A stretch of DNA of 53,956 nucleotides from an uncultured Pelagibacteraceae bacterium (GTDB taxonomy: Bacteria > Pseudomonadota > Alphaproteobacteria > Pelagibacterales > Pelagibacteraceae), in contig CABXRR010000004.1 in assembly GCA_902514695.1 (NCBI GenBank), forward strand, positions 1 through 53,956, given 5' to 3'. Every line of letters starts with the position of its first letter. The first letter of the stretch is position 1. Of this stretch, positions 16,534 to 25,464 are shown piece after piece. The notes under the pieces are model-generated. The model made no database searches, was not told the DNA's origin, and saw only the letters and a program-made list of their open reading frames with translations. Position numbers and translations under genes: made by a program.

Positions 16534-17502
16534 ATGAAAAAAAAATTTATCAAAATTGGGAAACAAGTAATAGAATTACAAATTCAAGCATTAAAAAAAG
16601 TTAAAAAATCTCTAGGAAGTTCTTTTAATGAAACAATTAATGTAATTAGCAAATGTCAATCTAAAGTTATTTTATGTGGAGTAGGAAAGAGTGGTTTGAT
16701 AGCCTCAAAAATTTCTGCAACTTTATCTTCAGTTGGTGTGCCTTCATTTACAATTTCGGCAAGTAATAGTTCACATGGCGACTTAGGTTCAATATCAAAA
16801 AAAGATATTTTAATACTTATAAGTTATTCTGGCAATACAGATGAATTAAGAAATCTAATCCAATATGCTAATCGTAATAGAATTAAATTAATTGGAATAA
16901 TGTCAAAAAAAAATTCTGTATTATTTAAAAATTCAAACATTAAACTTTTAATCCCAGAGGTAAAAGAGTCTGGACATGGCATAGTGCCAACTTCAAGCAC
17001 AACTGCTCAACTTGCAATTGGTGATGCTATTGCAATATCCTTAATGTTCCAAAATAAATTTAGTAAATTAGATTTTAAAAAATTTCATCCGTCTGGAAAT
17101 TTAGGAAAAAAACTTAGAACAGTTGAAGATTTAATGCTGAGAGATAATAAAATTCCATTCATAAATGAAAATATGACAATTGATAAAACAATAAAACTTA
17201 TAAATTCAAAGAAATTAGGTGTAGTAATTATTAGAAATAAAAAAAAAGAAACAGTTGGTATATTTACTGATGGAGATATCAAAAGAACTATCCAAAAAAA
17301 TCCAAATTTTAAAAACCTTTTAGTGAAATCTTTCATGTCTAAAAAACCTATTAGTATTAATAAAGATATGCTTGCGGCAAAAGCGATTGGTTTGATGAAT
17401 GAAAAAAAAATTACTAGTTTATGTGTGCATAATAGATCAAACAGAAAAAAAACTATAGGAATTCTTCACATTCATAATTTAATTGACGCAGATATATCTT
17501 AA
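16534..17502 (+). CDS. kdsD: Arabinose-5-phosphate isomerase KdsD
   Basis: Interconverts ribulose-5-P and arabinose-5-P for KDO synthesis. An N-terminal SIS domain (VILCGVGKSGLIASKISATLSS, SASNSSHGDLGS, SYSGNTDELRNL) spans about residues 35-170, and two CBS domains cover 200-322. The conserved FHPSGNLGKKL links the parts. It begins a run of envelope genes (kdsD-lptC-lptB), 2 bp before lptC. No kdsC phosphatase gene is beside it. Confidence 0.95.
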   Translation: MKKKFIKIGKQVIELQIQALKKVKKSLGSSFNETINVISKCQSKVILCGVGKSGLIASKISATLSSVGVPSFTISASNSSHGDLGSISKKDILILISYSGNTDELRNLIQYANRNRIKLIGIMSKKNSVLFKNSNIKLLIPEVKESGHGIVPTSSTTAQLAIGDAIAISLMFQNKFSKLDFKKFHPSGNLGKKLRTVEDLMLRDNKIPFINENMTIDKTIKLINSKKLGVVIIRNKKKETVGIFTDGDIKRTIQKNPNFKNLLVKSFMSKKPISINKDMLAAKAIGLMNEKKITSLCVHNRSNRKKTIGILHIHNLIDADIS

Positions 17503-17504
17503 CA

Positions 17505-18137
17505 ATGCGTAAAAAAACAATCACTCAAGTTGTCTTAATAATTTTTTTAATAGTTTTGACATATCTTGTATTTAAAAAATACTATATCAAAAATGAGATC
17601 GGGTCTGAGTTGAATAAAAAAGATGATACAATTTCTAAAAGTGACTCTGAGCAAAGTGATAAAAATATAATAAAAGACATAAGTTATACTGCAAATAATA
17701 GTAAAGGTGATGTTTATCTTTTGCTAGCTGACTATGGCGAGATTTATATGGATAACCCAGAATTAATGTTTTTGACAGAGGTAAATGGCAAAATCACCTT
17801 GCAAGATGGAGTGAAAATTACAATTAAATCAGATTTTGCAAATTTTAATACCAAAAGTTTTGAAACAACATTCATAAATAATGTGATAGTAGAAAGGGGT
17901 AAAGAAAAAATAACTGGTGATGAACTTTATTTAGTTTTGGAGAGAACTAAAAAAGAAATCCAAGATTCAATAAAAAAAGACGAAAACTTAGTACGAATGT
18001 CTAGAAATATTGTTTACAAAAAACCTGGATATAATCTCTCAGCAGATATTCTCGAAATTGATTTAATTACAAAAAATATCAAGATATATATGATGAATGA
18101 ATATAAAAAAGTTGTTGCTACAAGTGAAATTAAATAA
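17505..18137 (+). CDS. lptC: LPS export protein LptC-like
   Basis: A short cytoplasmic N-terminus, one membrane helix (residues ~7-24) and a ~150-residue periplasmic beta-rich domain (FLTEVNGKITLQDGVKITIKSDFANFNTKSFETTFINNVIVERG), as in LptC/OstA-like proteins. LptC bridges the LptBFG transporter to periplasmic LptA. Assignment rests on position between kdsD and lptB, topology and weak sequence pattern. A separate lptA, usual between lptC and lptB, is absent here. The stop overlaps the start of lptB by one base. Confidence 0.75.
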   Translation: MRKKTITQVVLIIFLIVLTYLVFKKYYIKNEIGSELNKKDDTISKSDSEQSDKNIIKDISYTANNSKGDVYLLLADYGEIYMDNPELMFLTEVNGKITLQDGVKITIKSDFANFNTKSFETTFINNVIVERGKEKITGDELYLVLERTKKEIQDSIKKDENLVRMSRNIVYKKPGYNLSADILEIDLITKNIKIYMMNEYKKVVATSEIK

Positions 18138-18916
18138 TGTCAGTAATTAAAAAATTCAGAATTACGAAAATTAAGAATAGTAAGCCCTTAATATCTTTAA
18201 GGAAAATTTCTTTGTCTTTTAAAAAAAACCATCTAATTTTAGATAATATTTCATTAGACATTTCAAAAGGTCAAGTAATAGGTTTATTGGGGCCAAACGG
18301 AGCAGGAAAAAGTTCATTAATGAATCTTATTACTGGAGTAATAAAACCAAATTTTGGTAATATAATTATTAATGGTGAGGATATTACTCAATATCCTGTT
18401 TATACTCGAACAAAAAAATTTAAAATCTCACTAGTTCCACAAATTGGTGGGTACTTCTCAGATTTATCTACTGAAGATAATTTAAATGCTGTCGGTGAAA
18501 TATTAATTAAGGATCCAAAACTTCGTAAAATGAAAGTGGAGGAGCTTATATTTAAATTTGAATTAGATGCAGTTAGAAAAGTTGAAGCAAAATTTTTAAG
18601 TGGCGGCATGAAAAGAAGGCTTGTAATAAGCATGTCACTATTGGGAGATCCTGAAATTCTACTTATGGATGAGCCTTTGGCAGCTCTTGATCCTCAAACT
18701 ATTCAAATGCTTCAAACAATTATTATTAAATTACAGTCTGATTATAACTTATCAATTTTAATTACTGATCACCAGGCAAGAGATCTTTTGGTGGTATGTG
18801 ACAAAGCTGTAATTTTATCCAACTCAAAAATTGTTGCGGAAGGAACACCAAGTGAACTTATGAAAAATGAAAATGCAACTAAATATTACTTTGGTGACAA
18901 CTTTAAATTCAAATAA
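18137..18916 (+). CDS. lptB: LPS export ABC transporter ATPase LptB
   Basis: ATP-binding subunit of the LptBFG complex that pulls LPS from the inner membrane. 259 aa: Walker A GLLGPNGAGKSSLMN near residue 50, Q-loop VPQIGGYFSDLS, signature LSGGMKRRL, Walker B EILLMDEPLAALDP and H-loop ITDHQARD. About 15 extra basic residues precede the usual N-terminus. Co-transcribed with kdsD and lptC; aroA follows after 8 bp. Confidence 0.94.
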   Translation: MSVIKKFRITKIKNSKPLISLRKISLSFKKNHLILDNISLDISKGQVIGLLGPNGAGKSSLMNLITGVIKPNFGNIIINGEDITQYPVYTRTKKFKISLVPQIGGYFSDLSTEDNLNAVGEILIKDPKLRKMKVEELIFKFELDAVRKVEAKFLSGGMKRRLVISMSLLGDPEILLMDEPLAALDPQTIQMLQTIIIKLQSDYNLSILITDHQARDLLVVCDKAVILSNSKIVAEGTPSELMKNENATKYYFGDNFKFK

Positions 18917-18924
18917 AAAATTCA

Positions 18925-20259
18925 GTGAGTAAGGTCGTACTAATAAAAAATAAAATTGAAAATTTTAAAAAAAAATCAATAAATGTTGATGGTGATAAAT
19001 CACTTAGTATTAGATTCGTGTTATTGTCCTCTTTAAGCAAGGGCAGAAGTGTTGCATCAAATTTATTGAGATCTGAGGATGTTGATAGTGCCATCAAAAG
19101 TATTAGAAAATTAGGAATTAAAATAAAAATTAAAAATGATTATTGTGAAGTGATTGGAAAAGGTCTGTATGGATTTAATTATAAAAAAAATTTAGTTTTA
19201 AATTTAGGAAATTCAGGTACTTCTGCAAGATTAATAACTTCGATGTTATCTAATACAAATTATTGGGTAAAAATCACTGGTGACAAATCTTTAAAAAGAA
19301 GAGACATGAGCAGGATTATTAAACCACTTAAATCTTTCGGTATTAATTTCAAAAACAATAGATCAAAACTTCCAATATGGGTAAAGGGACCAAAATTATT
19401 AAAACCTATAAAATACACTGAAAATTTAGGCTCTGCTCAGTGTAAGTCAGCAGTAATGATTGCTGCTCTTAAAGCTAATGGAAAAACTCAATTAAAATGT
19501 GTGCAGTCTAGAACTCATACGGAATTAATGTTTAAAAATGTTTTAAAAATCCCAATCAAATTAGAAAAGAAAAAAAATTTTGATATTATTGAGATAGATG
19601 GAATGAATGAATTTAGAGGGTTTAATTACAAGATTCCAGGTGATATTTCATCAGCTTCATTTTTTATAGTTCTAACTTTACTATCTAATAAAAATAGTCT
19701 CTCTATTAAAAATGTAAATATCAATCCATCAAGAACAGGAATAATTAAAATTCTGAATATGATGGGAGCTCAAATAAAGATTTTCAATAAAAAAAGTTAT
19801 AAAGGTGAGCCTACTGCTGATATATTTATACAATCAAACAAAAGGTTGAAAGCAATAAACCTCAATCCAAAATTTAACAGTTCTGCTATTGATGAATTCT
19901 TATTAATTTTTTTAGTTGCAAGTATGTGTAGGGGAATTAGTACTTTTAAAAATCTCTCTGAATTAAACAAAAAGGAATCTAAAAGATTAGATTGGGGTAT
20001 AAAAATCTTAAAGATGATGAATATTAAAGTAAAAAAAATAAATAATAATGGTTTAAAAATTTGGGGAAATCCAAATTTAAAGATTAAAAAATCATTTGAA
20101 ATTAAAAAATTTTTAAAGGACCATAGGATATTTATGCTTTCAACTATTGCAGCTCTCACTTTAGGTGGCAAGTGGAAAATTCATGATGCTTCTTGCTTTA
20201 AAACTTCTTTTCCAAAATATTTAGAAATATTAAAAACTTTAGGAGCAAAAATTAAATGA
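18925..20259 (+). CDS. aroA: 3-phosphoshikimate 1-carboxyvinyltransferase (EPSP synthase)
   Basis: Joins PEP to shikimate-3-phosphate. 444 aa, starting from GTG. Substrate residues are in place: GDKSLSIR (Lys, Ser, Arg), LGNSGTSARL, LKRRDMSRI, LGSAQCKSAVMIAAL (a class II-like pattern), AIDEF and DHRIFML. The ESDR motif reads ESKR. It begins the aroA-cmk-rpsA-ihfB order found across proteobacteria; the stop overlaps the cmk start by 4 bp. Confidence 0.96.
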   Translation: MSKVVLIKNKIENFKKKSINVDGDKSLSIRFVLLSSLSKGRSVASNLLRSEDVDSAIKSIRKLGIKIKIKNDYCEVIGKGLYGFNYKKNLVLNLGNSGTSARLITSMLSNTNYWVKITGDKSLKRRDMSRIIKPLKSFGINFKNNRSKLPIWVKGPKLLKPIKYTENLGSAQCKSAVMIAALKANGKTQLKCVQSRTHTELMFKNVLKIPIKLEKKKNFDIIEIDGMNEFRGFNYKIPGDISSASFFIVLTLLSNKNSLSIKNVNINPSRTGIIKILNMMGAQIKIFNKKSYKGEPTADIFIQSNKRLKAINLNPKFNSSAIDEFLLIFLVASMCRGISTFKNLSELNKKESKRLDWGIKILKMMNIKVKKINNNGLKIWGNPNLKIKKSFEIKKFLKDHRIFMLSTIAALTLGGKWKIHDASCFKTSFPKYLEILKTLGAKIK

Positions 20260-20903
20260 GTAAATTTATTCAGGTTGCAATAGATTCTCCTGCTGCAGCT
20301 GGTGCGGGAACTCAAGCAAAATTAATCGCAAAACATTATAATTTACTTTATCTTGATACTGGCAAAATATATAGATTTATTGGAAATTTAAAAATTAAAA
20401 ATAAAAAAGAGTTTAATTATAATTTAGTTAAAAAAAAAATTAGAAAATTAAAAATTCATAATTTACAAAGTAAAGTTTTATTGTCTAATAAAGTTGCTAT
20501 AGAAGCATCTATAGTAGCTAAAGATAAAAAAATTAGAAAAATTGTACATAATTTTCAAATTAAATGTGCCTACCGACCTTCAAAAAAATTTAGTGGTAGT
20601 ATTCTAGATGGAAGAGATATTACTAGTGTTATCATGAAAAACGCTATGTTCAAATTTTTTATTACTGCAAATATTAAAACTAGAGCCTTAAGGAGATATA
20701 AAGAGCTAAAATTACTCAACAAAAGAATAACGTACAAAGAGGTGCTAAAAAGCATCAAAATACGGGATAAAAACGACTATAATAGAAAAATCTCACCTTT
20801 GAAGAAAACAAAAGATTCAATCTTGATTAATACTACAAATTTAACTAAAAGATCATGTTTTTTAAAAATTAAACAAATAATGGATAAACAACTGAACAAT
20901 TAA
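20256..20903 (+). CDS. cmk: Cytidylate kinase with altered P-loop
   Basis: Phosphorylates CMP and dCMP. 215 aa with YLDTGKIYR, DGRDITSVIMKNAMFKFFITA and RDKNDYNRKISPLKK in the normal order. The P-loop, usually DGPAAAGKGT, reads DSPAAAGAGT: the ATP-binding lysine is alanine (residue 17), confirmed at codon level (GCG). Gene position (aroA-cmk-rpsA) and all other motifs say it is a working Cmk. It overlaps aroA by 4 bp and rpsA by one base. Confidence 0.93.
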   Translation: MSKFIQVAIDSPAAAGAGTQAKLIAKHYNLLYLDTGKIYRFIGNLKIKNKKEFNYNLVKKKIRKLKIHNLQSKVLLSNKVAIEASIVAKDKKIRKIVHNFQIKCAYRPSKKFSGSILDGRDITSVIMKNAMFKFFITANIKTRALRRYKELKLLNKRITYKEVLKSIKIRDKNDYNRKISPLKKTKDSILINTTNLTKRSCFLKIKQIMDKQLNN

Positions 20904-22621
20904 TGGAAATTTATAAAGATTTATCAAGCACAGCATCAAAAGAATTCGAACAGCTCTTAAACAGTCAACTTTCAAAAACTAAAATTGAAGAAGGTAAAGT
21001 TATTGAAGGTAAAATTAATAAAATAACTGAAAAGTTTGTTTTTTTATTTATTGAAGGATTAAAAAGTGAACCGGTTTTAGATATTAATGAATTAAAAAGT
21101 ATGGGCTGGAATGATAAAATTAAGATTGGTGAAAAAATTCCAGTTCTTCTTGAAAGAATTGAGGATAAAAACGGAGAAGTTTTAGTATCTGCTAGTAAAG
21201 CACAGAAAATTAAGGGTTGGGATAAGCTTGTTGAAGCTTATGAAAAAAATGAACCTATTATGGGAAAAATTACATCAAAATGTAAAGGAGGTGCTATCGT
21301 CGAGCATATCGATACTGGTTCATTAATGTTTTTGCCAGGATCACAAATTAGCGATAAACCATTAAAAGACATTAGTCATTTAATGAATGAGCCTCAAAAG
21401 TTTGCAGTAATAAAGCTCGATAAAATTCGTGGCAACTGTTGCGTTTCTCGAAGAGAAATAATTTCTTCATTTAAAAAAGAAGATAAAGCCAAGATAATAG
21501 AAAAATATAAAGTTGGTGATATCATTAAAGGAGCAGAGGTTAAAGGTTATAGTTCTTTTGGTTGTTTTTTTAATGTCAATGGAGAACTAGATGTATTGGT
21601 TCACTTACAAGAAATTTCTTACTCAAGGGTTAATCATCCTGATGAAGTATTTAATATAGGCGAAAAACATGATTTGAAAGTAATTTCTGTTGATAAAGAA
21701 AAATTACAAGTTGGTTGTTCTGTAAAACAACTTTCTCCAGACCCATTTGAACATATTGAAAATTACGAATTAAAAAAAATTTACAAAGTTAAAGTAGTAA
21801 AGATTATGGACTTTGGAGCATTTTGTGAATTAGAGCCTGGACTAACAACACTTTTACATAGTAGTGAGTTAAGTTGGACAAAAAAAAATGTTACAGCTAA
21901 AAAATTATTTAAGGTTGGTGATGAAATAGATTGTGTAATAACTGAAATTGATAAAGAAAAACGAAGAGTAGCAATTTCGCATCGATTAACTAAAGATAAT
22001 CCTTTTGATGTATTTGAAAAGAAATTCCCAGTAGGCACTGTTGTTGAGGGTAAAGTTGTTAATAAAAATGAGTACTCACTATTTGTTAACATTGAAGATT
22101 TAGAAATAGATGCATTCCTTCATTGTAATGATTTAACATATTTAAATAATGGTGAAGATGAATTAAAAAAATATAAAAAAGGTGATAAAATTAAAGTAAA
22201 AATACTAGAAATAAAAGTTTCTGAACAAAAAGTTAGAGTTGGCCTAAAACAAACCCAAAGTGATCCACTTGATTGGTTTGGAGATAAAAAAATAAATCAA
22301 ACAATTACAACAAAAATTATTTCGATCGATAATAAAGGTTTAGTTGTAAGACCAATAGGATGTGAAATGGATTTTTTAATAAAAAAATCTCAAATAGCAA
22401 TTAATGCTGCTGATGCAAGACCTTCAAGGTTTACAGGAGGTGAAAGTATCGATTGTGCAATATCTGATTTAGATCTGAATAAGAGAAAAGTAGGATTAAG
22501 TATAAAACTTTTAGAGGAAATTGAGAAAAAAGAAGCTTTAGAAAAATATGGCACTGAAGGATCTGGAAAGAATTTACCCTTTTCATCATTATCAGAGGAT
22601 TTAAAAAAGAAAGACAAGTAA
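20903..22621 (+). CDS. rpsA: 30S ribosomal protein S1
   Basis: 572 aa with six S1 (OB-fold) repeats, beginning near residues 30, 110, 195, 280, 365 and 450; repeats 3 and 4 are the clearest (GDIIKGAEVKGYSSFGCFFNV, VKVVKIMDFGAFCELEPG). S1 brings mRNA to the 30S subunit, and many genes here have poor Shine-Dalgarno sites, so dependence on S1 is likely (inference). Starts on the last base of cmk; ihfB follows 22 bp later. Confidence 0.97.
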   Translation: MEIYKDLSSTASKEFEQLLNSQLSKTKIEEGKVIEGKINKITEKFVFLFIEGLKSEPVLDINELKSMGWNDKIKIGEKIPVLLERIEDKNGEVLVSASKAQKIKGWDKLVEAYEKNEPIMGKITSKCKGGAIVEHIDTGSLMFLPGSQISDKPLKDISHLMNEPQKFAVIKLDKIRGNCCVSRREIISSFKKEDKAKIIEKYKVGDIIKGAEVKGYSSFGCFFNVNGELDVLVHLQEISYSRVNHPDEVFNIGEKHDLKVISVDKEKLQVGCSVKQLSPDPFEHIENYELKKIYKVKVVKIMDFGAFCELEPGLTTLLHSSELSWTKKNVTAKKLFKVGDEIDCVITEIDKEKRRVAISHRLTKDNPFDVFEKKFPVGTVVEGKVVNKNEYSLFVNIEDLEIDAFLHCNDLTYLNNGEDELKKYKKGDKIKVKILEIKVSEQKVRVGLKQTQSDPLDWFGDKKINQTITTKIISIDNKGLVVRPIGCEMDFLIKKSQIAINAADARPSRFTGGESIDCAISDLDLNKRKVGLSIKLLEEIEKKEALEKYGTEGSGKNLPFSSLSEDLKKKDK

Positions 22622-22643
22622 AATTAGAAACTAAGTAGTAAAA

Positions 22644-22934
22644 TTGGCAGTTGTAAAATCTAAACTTTTAAAAGACCTATCAAAAAACTATCCAAATTTT
22701 TTAAAAAAAGATCTTGAAAAATTCACAAATATTATTTTGAAAGAAATTAAGAATACTCTTAAAAAAGGTGACAGGGTAGAATTAAGAGGATTTGGAGTAT
22801 TTTCAACTAAAACTCAAAAACCTAGGATTTCTAGGAACCCAAAAACAGGTGAAAAAGTTAATACTCCAGAAAAAAAAACAATTCACTTTAAAATGTCAAA
22901 AGACTTGTTTAAAAAATTAAACGATGAAACATAA
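22644..22934 (+). CDS. ihfB: Integration host factor beta subunit
   Basis: HU/IHF family DNA-bending protein of 96 aa, starting from TTG. Signature GDRVELRGFGVFSTKTQKPRISRNPKTGEKVNTPEKKTIHFK is typical of IhfB with the DNA-intercalating arm proline. Location right after rpsA matches ihfB in proteobacteria. Its last 11 bp overlap the pyrF start. Confidence 0.94.
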   Translation: MAVVKSKLLKDLSKNYPNFLKKDLEKFTNIILKEIKNTLKKGDRVELRGFGVFSTKTQKPRISRNPKTGEKVNTPEKKTIHFKMSKDLFKKLNDET

Positions 22935-23616
22935 AAACATTTTTGTTGCCTGTGATACTTCTAATTTAAGCGAAATAAAAAAAATTATAAAACAAACACA
23001 GACAAACAAGCTCAAAACTATACCGAAATTTGGAATACAATTTTTTTACTCTAAAAACGGAAGAAAATTTTTAGAAAATTTTAAAAAAGATTTTTGGCTA
23101 GATCTAAAAATTAATGATATACCACAAACAGCATTATCAGCAGTAGATAGTTTAAAAGATTTAAAAAATTGTAAATTTATTACTGTCCATACGAACGGTG
23201 GGCTTGAAATGTTAAAAGCTATTAAAAAAAAAGCTAAATCAATTAATAAAGATTTAAAAGTACTTGGTGTTACAATTTTAACAAGTCTTAATAATAAATC
23301 ACTTAAAGAAATAGGTTATACGAAATCTGTAAAACAATTAGTTTTAAGACAAGTCGGTCTAATAAAAAAATCAGGTTGTGATGGTGTTGTTTGCTCTGCA
23401 CAAGAGGCAAAAATAATTAAAAAAAAATATAAAAACTTGTTTATAGTAACTCCAGGAATAAGGTTGCCTGGTGATAAAGCTAATGATCAGTTGAGAGTAA
23501 TGACTCCAAATGATGCTTTTAAAAATAAAGTATCTGGAATTGTAATAGGGAGATCTCTTATTAGAGGAAATATTAAAAAAAATATTCAAAGATTAATTGA
23601 TCACTTAAATAAATGA
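22924..23616 (+). CDS. pyrF: Orotidine 5'-phosphate decarboxylase
   Basis: Final step of UMP synthesis. 230 aa TIM barrel. Visible: FVACDTSN (substrate Asp), PKFGIQFFY (Lys), the catalytic tetrad region WLDLKINDIPQT (DxKxxD), VTPGIRLPGDKANDQLRVMTP and IVIGRSLIRG. All catalytic residues are in place. It overlaps ihfB upstream and trpF downstream (4 bp), so translation is probably coupled. Confidence 0.96.
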   Translation: MKHKNIFVACDTSNLSEIKKIIKQTQTNKLKTIPKFGIQFFYSKNGRKFLENFKKDFWLDLKINDIPQTALSAVDSLKDLKNCKFITVHTNGGLEMLKAIKKKAKSINKDLKVLGVTILTSLNNKSLKEIGYTKSVKQLVLRQVGLIKKSGCDGVVCSAQEAKIIKKKYKNLFIVTPGIRLPGDKANDQLRVMTPNDAFKNKVSGIVIGRSLIRGNIKKNIQRLIDHLNK

Positions 23617-24242
23617 TCAAGGGATCCAAAATCTGTGGTATTTCAGATCATGAGACTCTTAATTTTATAATTAATCATCCCTGCCCACCTCAATTTATTG
23701 GTTTCATCTGCAACTATAAAAAAAGTCCAAGATTTGTTGATGTTGATAAACTGAATAAGCTATTAAAATTAGATAAAAAAAAATCAAAATTTGTGGCAGT
23801 TCTTGTTAAACCTAATCAAGATATTTTAGAAAAAATTAAGCTACTTCCATTTGATTATTATCAAATTTATGATTGCTCACCCGAGGAAATAAAAATAATT
23901 AAAAAAAAATATAATAAAAAAATTATTACTGCCTTAACTATAAAAAATGAAAATGATGTTAAAAAATATCACTTATTTTCTGAGGTTACTGATATTTATT
24001 TGTTTGATAGCAAGGGTTATGAGAAAAGTATGACTTTTGATCATGAGCTTATTGAAAATATCAAAGTCAATAAGCCATTAATGATAGCAGGCAACATACA
24101 AATAAATGATGATCTTGAAAATTATAAAAAAATAGCAGATATTATAGATATATCTGGGGGTCTTGAAACTTCTGGGGTAAAAGATAAATCCAAAATAGAT
24201 ATATTTTTAAATAAAATAAAACAGGTACAAAATGAGACTTAA
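23613..24242 (+). CDS. trpF: Phosphoribosylanthranilate isomerase (divergent)
   Basis: Third step from anthranilate to tryptophan. 209 aa. The catalytic Cys motif KICGI is near residue 6, GFICNYKKSPRFV and the catalytic-Asp strand YLFDSKG follow, then IIDISGGLETSGVKDKSKID. The phosphate-binding GG(S/T)G after the catalytic Asp is not recognisable (YEKS instead), and the AGGL motif reads AGNI. Context (trpFBA) supports the call. It overlaps pyrF by 4 bp and trpB by 11 bp. Confidence 0.88.
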   Translation: MIKGSKICGISDHETLNFIINHPCPPQFIGFICNYKKSPRFVDVDKLNKLLKLDKKKSKFVAVLVKPNQDILEKIKLLPFDYYQIYDCSPEEIKIIKKKYNKKIITALTIKNENDVKKYHLFSEVTDIYLFDSKGYEKSMTFDHELIENIKVNKPLMIAGNIQINDDLENYKKIADIIDISGGLETSGVKDKSKIDIFLNKIKQVQNET

Positions 24243-25464
24243 AAGAGGGATTCCATTAATTGACCAACATGATCAGCAAGGCTTTTGGGGTGGTAAATTT
24301 GGAGGAAGCTTTATTCCTGAAACTTTAAAAAAACCTGTAGAAGATTTAACAAATCAATTTAAAAAACTGAGAAAAAATAAAAAATTTTTAAAAAAAAGAG
24401 ATTTTTATTTCAAAAATTATGTCGGAAGTCCTACTTCGTTTATAAAACTTGAGAATCTAACAAATCATTTAGGGGGTGCTCAAATTTGGGCAAAAGTTGT
24501 ATCAGAAGCAAATGGAGGTGCACACAAAATATATAATGCAACTGTCCACGCTCTAATCTGTAAAACAATGGGTAAAAAATATATCATAGGTGATACAGGT
24601 GCCGGTTATGCGGGCAAAATGCTGAGCATGGCTGCTAAAAAATTTGGCCTAAAATGTAAAATATTTATGGGTGCAAAAGATATTAAAAGACAAAAACCTA
24701 ACTGTGATGCAATGAGAAAAAATGGAGCTGAAATAGTTCCAGTTTATTCAGGCAGTCAAACGCTAGTTGATGCTGTAAGTGAATGTATGAGATATTGGGT
24801 ATCTAATTGTAATAATACTCATATGTGCGTAGGTAGCACTGTGGGTCCAAATATATTTGTTAAGATATGTGGGTGGAGTACTGCACAAATCTCTAGAGAA
24901 TTAAAACTTCAATTAAAATCGCAATTTAAAAAAATTCCTAAGAAAATAAAATTAATAAATTGTGTTGGTGGAGGTAGCTCTGCCTACGGTTTTTGGAGCG
25001 AATTTATTGATTATAAAAAAAGCCAAATTGAATTAATTGGTGTTGAAGCTGGTGGACCAAAAAATTCTAAACTTCATGCAGCACCATTAAGTAGAAATGC
25101 TAAAATTGGAATTCTACATGGAGCAGCATCTTATCTTTGCCAAAATAATGAAGGGCAAATAAATGATACTGAGTCTATTAGCGCTGGGTTAGATTATCCT
25201 GGAGTAAGCCCTATTCATTGTTTTTTAAAAGATTCTAAAAGAGCTAGATATACTTATGCAACGGATGAAGAGGCTCTTAATGCACATGTCATGGTTACTA
25301 AATATGAAAATTTAAATCCTAGTCTTGAGCCAAGCCATGCATTTGCGGAAGCTATTAAAATTGCCCCCAAGCTAAGTAAGGATACCATCATAATTGTGAA
25401 CTCATGTGGTGATGCAAAAAAAGACAGGGATATTTTGAAAGAAAGATTAGGTAAAAGAAAATGA
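24232..25464 (+). CDS. trpB: Tryptophan synthase beta subunit (divergent active site)
   Basis: Condenses indole with serine on PLP. 410 aa. The PLP lysine is in GGAHKIYNA (Lys99); CVGGGSSAYG, SISAGLDYPGVSPIH and LEPSHA are present. The motif ETGAGQHG, which holds the catalytic Glu and the substrate carboxylate loop, reads DTGAGYAG, so Glu is Asp; the late SGRGDKD reads CGDAKKD. The usual HTGAHKIN reads NGGAHKIY. It lies between trpF and trpA, which strongly implies tryptophan synthase. It overlaps trpA by 4 bp. Confidence 0.92.
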   Translation: MRLKRGIPLIDQHDQQGFWGGKFGGSFIPETLKKPVEDLTNQFKKLRKNKKFLKKRDFYFKNYVGSPTSFIKLENLTNHLGGAQIWAKVVSEANGGAHKIYNATVHALICKTMGKKYIIGDTGAGYAGKMLSMAAKKFGLKCKIFMGAKDIKRQKPNCDAMRKNGAEIVPVYSGSQTLVDAVSECMRYWVSNCNNTHMCVGSTVGPNIFVKICGWSTAQISRELKLQLKSQFKKIPKKIKLINCVGGGSSAYGFWSEFIDYKKSQIELIGVEAGGPKNSKLHAAPLSRNAKIGILHGAASYLCQNNEGQINDTESISAGLDYPGVSPIHCFLKDSKRARYTYATDEEALNAHVMVTKYENLNPSLEPSHAFAEAIKIAPKLSKDTIIIVNSCGDAKKDRDILKERLGKRK

